Assembly (NCBI GenBank): GCA_977006965.1
Contig: OZ345375.1
Location: forward strand, 2,523,109-2,587,108
Length of the DNA stretch: 64,000 nucleotides
Reading direction: 5' to 3'
From: Phymatolithon calcareum
Lineage: Eukaryota; Rhodophyta; Florideophyceae; Hapalidiales
Shown: piece after piece, positions 57,023 to 64,000 of the stretch
Position numbering within the stretch: the stretch's first letter is position 1
How the letters are laid out: every line of letters begins with the position of its first letter
Made by a program: the position numbers and the translations under genes
Notes under the pieces: model-generated
Told to the model about the DNA's origin: nothing
Seen by the model: the letters and a program-made list of their open reading frames with translations, nothing else
Database searches by the model: none

Positions 57023-59479
57023 GTGAACCTGTCCCAAAAATGGAGACCAGGCATGACCTTCTTGGAGAAATTGAAGGTGTGCTTGCAGGCGCTTCTGCCG
57101 GCGATTCTCGATTTCGGATGTAAAGTGGCTAGGAATACGAGGGAGGAATTGAAGCGTTGGAACAATGATGGAAATGTGAACGGAACCAAGGCTGAGAGTG
57201 GCATATCTGGCGAATTTGCGCCTTTGACCGCGATCGCGTCTATTGCTGTGAGAATGGGCCCAGCGAGTGTGGACGACGTACGCGTTGCAAATGAGCAACT
57301 TGCCCTTCTTTTCTCCGGTCTTCTAAAGATTTGTGCCATGCCAAAATTGCCGCTACCTCGAGATTCTCCGGGAGCAGTGCCACAGTCGGAAAGGATGAAG
57401 ATTTTGCATACGGATCGTGAGGAATATATTACTCTTCTGGCAAAAATTCGACTTCGTCAAGCCGAGAAGGCATTCATTCCTCGAACACCGCCGATGACTC
57501 TAAAATTTGGCGATAAAGTTCGTTCTATCGGGATACAACGAAACGTTGCGAACCCCGAATATTCATTTCGAGGGACGAAAACTCTGTCATCGTCCAGGAG
57601 ACGGATGGTAATGTTCAACCATACGCCATCGAAAGAGTCAGTGAGTTGAAGGAAAGTATTTGTTTACCAAGACCTGACATGTACGGAATTTCTAGTAATG
57701 CTGAAAAGGATGATGACACTGTTCCGAACGAAGAAGAAAATTCTCCTGACGGGAATAGCGGAAAACGAATTCCAGAATTGCCGGAATATGAATTATGCGA
57801 TACCGAAATTCCCGTGCAGGTTGACCCCATTACCGGCGAAATCGTTACCGACCATATTCCGCTACTAACAATTTCATATGAACCGGATGAGGGCATAGAA
57901 AATCTTCCGGCGATCACTGGGTTCGACGAAATTACGTACCTTGACGTGTCGGATAGTTCAATTACCGAATCATTCGAAGAAAACGACGGGTCAATGGAAT
58001 TTCTCTTCAGCGAAAGTATGCACACCGTGGTTCTGGACAAAAATGATCTACGGAGGATCAAATTTGGAAAAGCCATTGATGACGAGGTAAAAGGCCTTTT
58101 TGAAAAGGACACTTTTGAGGAACGCCAGAAAGCTCGACTCGTCGTACAAGCAATTGGAAGCAAGGATAGACACAAGAAGATGCTGTGCACATATTCTCCA
58201 ACTGTTACTCGCCCATCTGTCCGAGTGATGCTCGCGATAGCAGCCGGAATGGAGTTGCCGATTTATATTCGTGGTATCAGCAAGGCCTATGTTTCCACGA
58301 ACTCGCAACTGTTACGTCAGGTTTACGTAACACCTCCACATGAACTCGGTATGGATAACAATATTTTGTGGCTTGTAAAACGTCCACTCTATGGCTTACC
58401 GGAAAGTGGATTGTTATGGTTCGAGACATACCTTGCACACCATAAGGACATTTTACAGATGAAAAGTATGGAAACCAATCCATGCTTCCATTACCGTCAT
58501 GATGAGGTCGAAAAATTAAGCGGTTGGGTTTGCCTGCGGGTTAACGATTCAGTAGGCGCAGGAGATGAAAAATTTCTACAGGAGGAGGAGCTGGGCTCGA
58601 AACGCTTCGGAACACATGAGCGAAAAATCCTGAAGGACGGCGAGGAGTTGAAATTTAATGGTACACCTAATCCGGAACTGAAAACTCGTTGTTTTACACC
58701 AACATCCTTATGTCGACCGCATGCCAGAAGAGGCGATTGATCGCACACCTGACTCGCTTTCTTCAAATCGCGGTCGTGCAGCGTATGTTACCGCATGCAC
58801 GCGACCGGACGCTGCATGTGCCGTAAATCAACTTGCACAAACTCCTGTCGATGTTGTTGTTGAGGCGGACTATAAGCGAATGGACGAAACGTTTAAAAGA
58901 ATGAAAGCGGAACGATACGAATTAATTTACGGAAACGTAGACTTAACTACCGCCTAGGTTCACGTTTTCGCCGACGTTTCGTTCGCCACAAATCGGGACC
59001 TAACGTCACAGCTCGGACACGTGATCGCAGTCGTCGACGAAAAGCACGCGTGCTCAATCCTAGCGTGGTCGTCGGTGAAATGTAAACGAGTGTCACGGTC
59101 AGTATTGGCGGCCGAGCTCTATGCCGTTGTGCATGGGTTCGACGCGGGTTTCGCCTTGGTACATACCTTCAGTGTAATTCTATCACGGAGACTTGGGCTT
59201 CGCGTATTCACCGACTCTCGCATGCTTTTCGAGTCCATCGTCACATTGCGTTCGATGACCGAGAAGCGCCTGCTAATCGACATCGCCGGTCTCCGTGACG
59301 CATACCGCAGCGGCAAGTTGGAGAATCTAGGGTGGATATGCAGTGAGCACAACATCGCAGACGCATTAACAAAGGACAAAAAAGTTAGTGCGCTACACCG
59401 CATGCTCACCACGGCAACACTCCGAACTCCTGTCGAGCAATGGATTGCCGACGGAGAAATTCCGAAACGTGAACACTAA
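57023..59479 (+). pseudogene. Copia retrotransposon pol, 3' half (integrase C-terminus, reverse transcriptase, RNase H)
   Basis: Frames 57023-57649, 57646-58740 and 58721-59479 follow in order. The first ends with a KFGDKVRSIG segment typical of the integrase C-terminal part. The second holds the Copia reverse transcriptase (KARLVVQ..., SKAYV, VYVTPPHELG, KRPLYGLPESG). The third holds RNase H with its acidic residues intact (FADVSFA, AAELYA, FTDSRML, NIADALTK). Lesions are frameshifts near 57645 and 58730 and a TAG at 58955-58957. Two reverse transcriptase catalytic Asp positions appear lost: the strand reads RGISKAY where a D-x-S-x-A-Y is expected, and RVNDS replaces the V-D-D pair. The element cannot move on its own. 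Confidence 0.8.
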
Positions 59480-59504
59480 CCGCACGCATGAAACGAAAGG
59501 TTAG

Positions 59505-59550
59505 TTGTCGCGGAGGAAGGGAATTGAGTTGATAATGGGAAATACAATCG
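59505..59550 (+). other. Possible polypurine tract and LTR start
   Basis: About 25 bases after the RNase H stop comes GCGGAGGAAGGGAAT followed by TGAGTTGATAATGGG, which fits the polypurine tract/LTR junction expected at the 3' end of a Copia element (LTRs begin TG). The LTR end and a matching 5' LTR were not found. Confidence 0.3.
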
Positions 59551-60248
59551 CATGTTTGTAAAAGAGGATTCGTTTACGAATGAAAGGGACCCCAGGGATA
59601 AGCCGCAGCTATTGAACACGTCACATTACGCAAGGAAGGACCCCTGCCTGCTTGTCAACATTTGCCTCTGCGTTGCGCGCATCGCCCTTCTAGGTCGTGC
59701 GTGTTCTTCTCCCGCCCTCCACGGCCGCCGCCTCCGGATTCAATGTGTCCAACTGTTTGTACACCAGCCGCATGAGCGTGGCACTAGCACTACCGAGGTA
59801 CCTGCACACGACGCAAGAGCACGCAACGCGCTTCAGACGACATCTTGCTGTGTTGGGGAGCAACCGAGTATTCGGATGGAACACGAAGCCAAAAGCTAAG
59901 TCATGGTGTCATCAAAAAACTTTCATCTTATCCTTGATGCTTACATTTCCCCTGTTATGCGACTCGTCCTTTTCCGCTCATTCCATTAACACATACCCCG
60001 TCCCCCGACTGGATTAACTCCATTGTACTCTTTGATGCATTCAAAAACCGCCCTCCTAAGAGGATGGAAAAAGCTTGGAGTCCACTAGTCATTCACCGGA
60101 AATTCAAGTTCCCATAACGTTTTGTTGGATGTTCAATTGCATGTCATTCTTGAAGACAAGCTACCAGTGCTGTGTCCCGACCCGGTATATAAAAGATGAT
60201 CATTTACTAAAATGACGGAGATTCGCATCTCGAAGCCTATGCCTGCTT
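59551..60248. other. Stretch between the two Copia halves
   Basis: Probably LTR and junction sequence. One 115-residue plus frame (59552-59899) has no motif. Nothing else recognised. Confidence 0.35.
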
Positions 60249-60998
60249 TCATCTACCATGGACAGGCAGTATTCTTGCAATCGGTTTTCCAAAATAGCTT
60301 TCAATCTTCGCTATCGCCTCCGTTAGGTATTTCTCGTCTTGTTTTCGGTTTTTCAGCAGGAATACTAACTGCATTCTCGTGTCCAGTTCCGTCACAATTT
60401 GGATATACTGATGACCTTCGTTCGTTCGCGGGAGTGGTCTGGCAATATCCGTCACTACCGTGCGCCCCGGTGGTGGTCGAATTGTATGTGCTTTTTGAAA
60501 ATGTCCCACGTAGCAACCTTCGCAGCTCATAGGTGGGAGTCTTACGCCCAAGGTCTTCGGTAGTCATAGTTCATACGGTAGCTTGGCCATCCTGCCTATT
60601 TTGCCGGGTGTCACATGGTTCAGTCGTAGGTGCCATGAGTGAGCAAGATTCATCTTCCTTCGGTGTTGTTCTGGTATGTCGAGCAAATGGTCTGGATATG
60701 GGATTATGTGGGTCACGTGCTCGGTGTTCTTCCCCCGACCATGTGAGGGCGGCCGTCTCTCCGTTGTTATCGCTTGGAATGACGTTCTTTTTTCTATTGC
60801 ATTATTCTTGCTTTCTTGTTTAGCCGTGGGTTTTGTCCGTTTTGGTTTTCCGACATTTTCTGATTGTTTCATCGCTTTTCGTTTCCTGAAGTACTTTCCA
60901 ATCGCTTGCTGTGAAGTGACGCAGGCTGTGTGTTCCACGTTTAGCTGTGCGTGGAGTGTAATTCTGTACGCTCCGCGCTGCTTCTCAATGTCTGCCAA
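60249..60998 (-). pseudogene. Copia retrotransposon pol, 5' half (GAG-pre-integrase and integrase), inverted
   Basis: One minus-strand frame with a single TGA at 60564-60566. Before the stop there is a Lys-rich linker and the GAG-pre-integrase block AHSWHLRLNHV...KIGRMAK. After it comes SCEGCYVGH (the C-x2-C of the integrase HHCC zinc finger), then VVTDIARPLP with the first catalytic Asp and a Tyr-Ile-Gln stretch. It breaks off at FGKPIARIL, just where the second catalytic Asp should follow. The reverse transcriptase is absent on this side. The piece is the natural complement of 57023-59479 but in opposite orientation. Confidence 0.77.
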
Positions 60999-61293
60999 TA
61001 CGTGAGATGGTTTCGCTACCTAGCCAGCTCTGAGAATATATCCACCTGTTGACGTGAGCAGTACTTGGCCGTGCGCCTCAAGATCGATACTTTTCTCGTA
61101 ATTCGTGGCTCTTCGGGAACGACTCGGCGCACCGATCCGCGGCACGCCAGAGACCCAACCCTTCGTCGTCAACAATGGAATGTCCATTTCTTCTCAAATG
61201 CTGAACAAATGCCTTCCAGATCGACGACAGCTCGACCCGCCACTCTTCTCTGGCGCAAATGAAGGACGCCGTCTCCGGGCATGGTCTAATGCT
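60999..61293. other. Short stretch, nothing recognised
   Basis: May include more of the 5' part of the inverted Copia remnant, in a decayed state. No readable motif. Confidence 0.3.
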
Positions 61294-61524
61294 ATTGCTT
61301 TTGAAGACACTTGGCGCTTTACCATTGGCCTGCCGAGATGGATGTGTAGTGCATTGATTAGAGCATGTTCACGACGCAAATTACGAAATCTGATGCGAGA
61401 ATCGAACTCTCCTGACAATTTTACGTCGGACAGCGGCGCGATCAGCAGCGCGAACTATGTCGAAGTCTCAATTGTGCTGCTCGGTACAGGTGTAATGCAT
61501 GGCGATAATCGTGTCATTTCTGTG
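61294..61524 (+). repeat. 231-bp duplicated segment, copy 1
   Basis: Matches 62803-63033 at a constant offset of 1509 bases with a single difference (GTGTAG against GCGTAG). Identity begins and ends abruptly. The reverse strand contains a short T-arm-like hairpin (GAGAGTTCGATTCTCGC) but no complete tRNA fold. Confidence 0.97.
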
Positions 61525-61782
61525 TCTGAATGAGAGAATCATGATACGTTATGCTTATTGAATATTATGTGGAGAGTGTGAGGAAGGCGGTAAAGTTGCA
61601 GTATGTTGAAATGAAGGGCGAGAACGGGTGGAGCAGTTTCGGGTGAAATTGGAGAGGGATTCGGGAAAAATAAAAAGTTGCTGTGAGAGTGGGCGGAGTA
61701 GTTGGAGAGGGGTTGGCGAGGGCGTGGAAGGAGTATGAGGGTAAGTTTTTAAAAATGAGGAAAATTTTGCGGATAGAGGGTG

Positions 61783-61831
61783 GACTAAGGCTTCGCCTTA
61801 GTCTTCGTGAGGGGGGCTCCGCCCCCCTCAC
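61783..61831. repeat. Two adjacent perfect hairpins
   Basis: Hairpin 1 is 61783-61803: stem GACTAAGGC/GCCTTAGTC (9 bp) with loop TTC. Hairpin 2 is 61807-61831: stem GTGAGGGGGGC/GCCCCCCTCAC (11 bp) with loop TCC. They are separated by three bases. Such three-base-loop, GC-ending double hairpins resemble mobile palindromic elements described in organelle and virus genomes. In RNA they would be very stable. Confidence 0.92.
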
Positions 61832-62053
61832 ACTCCCCCCGGGAAAATGGACTGTAGGTGTGGTGTGGTGTTGTAGGGTTGTGCAAGCGGATAGAGCAGG
61901 TGGTGGAAGGTGGTGGACATGGTGTAAGTGGGAAGAGGGAATACGTGTGCAATGGGTTTCGAAGCGGGCCGTGAAGATGGAGATTGTATGAACAGTTTAG
62001 AGTGTATTTATATGTAGTGAAGTTTGGAGAATGTTGTGACGGGGTGAAATTGC

Positions 62054-62216
62054 CACGTGTGCATACGAAAGACTTGTCCAAGAATAGAAACTGGACGAAT
62101 GACACGTGTGTGACTGTCAAGACGTGATACGTGTAAAATGCCTATGTTGGATGTGATGGGCGACGGTTTACCACGTGTGGAGGACGATTTCGGGTTCGCG
62201 GACGACTTGACACGTG
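62054..62216. promoter_or_regulatory. Cluster of four CACGTG motifs
   Basis: CACGTG at 62054, 62103, 62172 and 62211, four in 163 bases where about 0.04 are expected at random, plus a TACGTG near 62128. Most are followed by TG or GG. No nearby protein gene is recognised, so the target is unclear. They lie 300-460 bases beyond the 3' end of the minus-strand 5S gene. Confidence 0.35.
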
Positions 62217-62512
62217 GCGGAAATCATTTAGAGTTGCCGGACGGGTTGATCTACGTATATACTTGTTGCGGGTGGCTCGACTGGCCTCCATTGTAGATTT
62301 TAATTGCATCTATACAATCGGAATATGTCGTACTAAAGGTTTCGGGAATAGGAGGAGTTCTGACCAAAAAGGACAAGAACAATATACTCCACGATTCTGC
62401 ACCATGTTTCACGCTCGGACGAAAAAGGTGTACTGTTGAAGGCGTGTGCAAGTGGATGGGCCAGTTGGCGCATCGGCAGCGTGTATTGCTCGAGTTTTGG
62501 TTGTGGAAAAAT

Positions 62513-62518
62513 AAAAAA
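62513..62518 (-). terminator. RNA polymerase III terminator of the 5S gene
   Basis: A run of seven A on the plus strand (62513-62519), read as T on the coding strand, begins exactly at the 3' end of the 5S rRNA. Four or more T is the usual Pol III stop signal. Confidence 0.72.
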
Positions 62519-62638
62519 ACGAAGGACACTGGGGATTCCCGAGTGATCCCTCACCTCAGTACTAATCCAGCCTGTCGAACCTTATCTTGCAAGTTCGGAA
62601 TGGGTTTGCGAGCATGTTTCTGAAGTATGGTCCTTCGT
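62519..62638 (-). rRNA. 5S ribosomal RNA
   Basis: Exactly 120 nt on the minus strand. The ends form a perfect 9-bp helix I (5' ACGAAGGAC with 3' GTCCTTCGT). Conserved internal blocks are in place: ACCATAC after helix I, AACCCATTCCGAACTTG in the helix II-III region (A-box area), and TTAGTACTGAGGTGAGGGATC and CTCGGGAATCC in the 3' half (C-box area). A T-run follows directly. These features are those of a functional, polymerase III-transcribed 5S gene. It is isolated rather than in a tandem array within the window. A related pseudogene lies at 31247-31353. Confidence 0.88.
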
Positions 62639-62734
62639 GGTGATGATGGTGTGACGGACGGTATATATTGGACGATTGGGGATTGGAAGAGGTCCACTTG
62701 GCTGATGGCAATTCCCCATTCCCTGCTCCAATTA

Positions 62735-62802
62735 CGAAAAGGCGGAATTTGGATAGGGAATAGGGTTAGGAATACGGTTGGGTTAGGGCATAGGGTTGGG
62801 TC
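62735..62802 (+). repeat. Degenerate telomere-like G-rich words
   Basis: A series such as GGATAGGGAATAGGGTTAGG, then ACGGTTGGGTTAGGGCATAGGG, mixes TTAGGG-like and GGGAATA-like units, directly before copy 2 of the 231-bp repeat. It looks like a variant edge of the GGGAATA array. Confidence 0.55.
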
Positions 62803-63033
62803 ATTGCTTTTGAAGACACTTGGCGCTTTACCATTGGCCTGCCGAGATGGATGCGTAGTGCATTGATTAGAGCATGTTCACGACGCAAATTACGAAATCT
62901 GATGCGAGAATCGAACTCTCCTGACAATTTTACGTCGGACAGCGGCGCGATCAGCAGCGCGAACTATGTCGAAGTCTCAATTGTGCTGCTCGGTACAGGT
63001 GTAATGCATGGCGATAATCGTGTCATTTCTGTG
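62803..63033 (+). repeat. 231-bp duplicated segment, copy 2
   Basis: Near-identical copy of 61294-61524, here embedded between the telomere-like words and the start of the GGGAATA array, which begins at its last base. Confidence 0.97.
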
Positions 63034-63919
63034 GGAATAGGGAATAGGGAATAGGGAATAGGGAATAGGGAATAGGGAATAGGGAATAGGGAATAGGGAA
63101 TAGGGAATAGGGAATAGGGAATAGGGGAATAGGGAATAGGGAATAGAGGAATAGGGAATAGGGAATAGGGAATAGGGAATAGGGAATAGGGAATAGGGAA
63201 TAGGGAATAGGGAATAGGGAATAGGGAATAGGGAATAGGGAATAGGGAATAGGGAATAGGGAATAGGGAATAGGGAATAGGGAATAGGGAATAGGGAATA
63301 GGGAATAGGGAATAGGGAATAGGGAATAGGGAATAGGGAATAGGGAATAGGGAATAGGGAATAGGGAATAGGAATAGGGAATAGGGAATAGGGGAATAGG
63401 GAATAGGGAATAGGGAATAGGGAATAGGGAATAGGGAATAGGGAATAGGAATAGGGAATAGGGAATAGGGAATAGGGAATAGGGAATAGGGAATAGGGAA
63501 TAGGAATAGGGAATAGGGAATAGGGAATAGGAATAGGGAATAGGGAATAGGGAATAGGGAATAGGGAATAGGGAATAGGGAATAGGGAATAGGGAATAGG
63601 GAATAGGGAATAGGGAATAGGGAATAGGGAATAGGGAATAGGGAATAGGGAATAGGGAATAGGGAATAGGGAATAGGGAATAGGGAATAGGGAATAGGGA
63701 ATAGGGAATAGGGAATAGGGAATAGGGAATAGGGAATAGGGAATAGGAATAGGGAATAGGGAATAGGGAATAGGGAATAGGGAATAGGGAATAGGGAATA
63801 GGGAATAGGGATAGGGAATAGGGAATAGGGAATAGGGAATAGGGAATAGGGAATAGGGAATAGGGAATAGGGAATAGGGAATAGGGGAATAGGGAATAGG
63901 GAATAGGGAATAGGGAATA
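63033..63919 (+). repeat. 7-bp satellite (GGGAATA)n
   Basis: About 126 head-to-tail copies over 887 bases. Most are perfect, with a minority of length variants (GGAATA, GGGGAATA, GGGATA, GAGGAATA). The minus strand has no stop in three frames, so long Tyr-Ser-Leu-Phe-Pro-Ile-Pro ORFs appear but are artefacts of the 7-bp period. Confidence 0.99.
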
Positions 63920-63929
63920 CCCGGCACTT

Positions 63930-64000
63930 TCCACCACAACTCCACTTTCCACGTGTCCACTTTCCACTTCCACTGTCCACTGTCCACGTTCCACTTTCCA
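63930..64000 (+). repeat. CCACTTTCCAC-type minisatellite, cut by window end
   Basis: Degenerate units CCACTTTCCAC, CCACTGTCCAC and CCACGTTCCAC follow the GGGAATA array and run out of the window. A different repeat family thus abuts the 7-bp satellite. Confidence 0.75.

Larger units (their letters stand above)
61525..62512. other. Intergenic stretch with hairpins and CACGTG cluster
   Basis: No gene seen. Contains the double hairpin (61783-61831) and four CACGTG sites (62054-62216), each listed separately. The sequence is purine-rich on the plus strand at 61.6-62.0 kb. Confidence 0.4.

Noticed and set aside
61370-61470. tRNA-like T-arm on the minus strand of the 231-bp repeat
   Set aside because: A GTTCGATTC loop with a partly paired stem is present, but no matching acceptor stem, D-arm or anticodon arm could be drawn, so it is not called as a tRNA.
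62964-63994. Three overlapping ~330-residue minus-strand ORFs rich in YSLFPIP
   Set aside because: They are the three readings of the GGGAATA satellite, which by chance has no stop on that strand. No gene is implied.

Overview
The window is nuclear DNA of a eukaryote with few, short introns. The best guess is a florideophyte red alga resembling Chondrus crispus. This is inferred from the architecture: a compact island of nearly intronless host genes inside a large repeat-dominated landscape, a plant/alga-type TDY MAP kinase, and a Rubisco-methyltransferase-like SET protein with a possible organelle-targeting N-terminus. No species-diagnostic marker could be checked.

Layout. 0-9 kb is mobile-element debris: a hAT transposase tail, a piggyBac-like element bounded by TTAA, and two inverted LINE 3' ends. 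9.2-28.5 kb is the host gene island. In order it holds a small two-exon gene of unknown function (+), COG1, a Golgi tethering subunit (+), a dual-specificity phosphatase (+), a TDY MAP kinase (+), a SET-domain methyltransferase (-), a major facilitator transporter with one 100-nt intron (+), and a MACPF/perforin-family protein (-). The MACPF gene has an N-terminal helical domain and three C-terminal repeats, and it carries one in-frame stop between the helical and MACPF parts. The SET and MFS genes are divergent and share a promoter region.

28.6-53.8 kb is repeat territory: an inverted-repeat-bounded element, a 5S rRNA pseudogene, a ~290-bp tandem repeat split by a Tc1/mariner element (DD34E, one frameshift), a decayed pogo-like transposase, degenerate tandem repeats, and a decayed multi-frame coding remnant (46-48.8 kb) that ends in a SET-like module. 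53.8-56.5 kb is an essentially perfect 10-bp satellite of about 274 copies.

56.5-64 kb holds an ABC-transporter (ABCC-like) pseudogene fragment, two opposed and complementary halves of Copia retrotransposon pol, a pair of strong adjacent hairpins, an apparently intact 5S rRNA gene (-), a 231-bp segment duplicated almost exactly, and a GGGAATA satellite of about 0.9 kb.

The most interesting items are the helical-domain/MACPF/repeat protein with its internal stop, the repeated association of 5S sequences with G-rich arrays, the SET-like module in a decayed element, and the adjacent kinase and phosphatase genes with CACGTG motifs upstream of both. All identifications come from reading motifs by eye; no database search was run.
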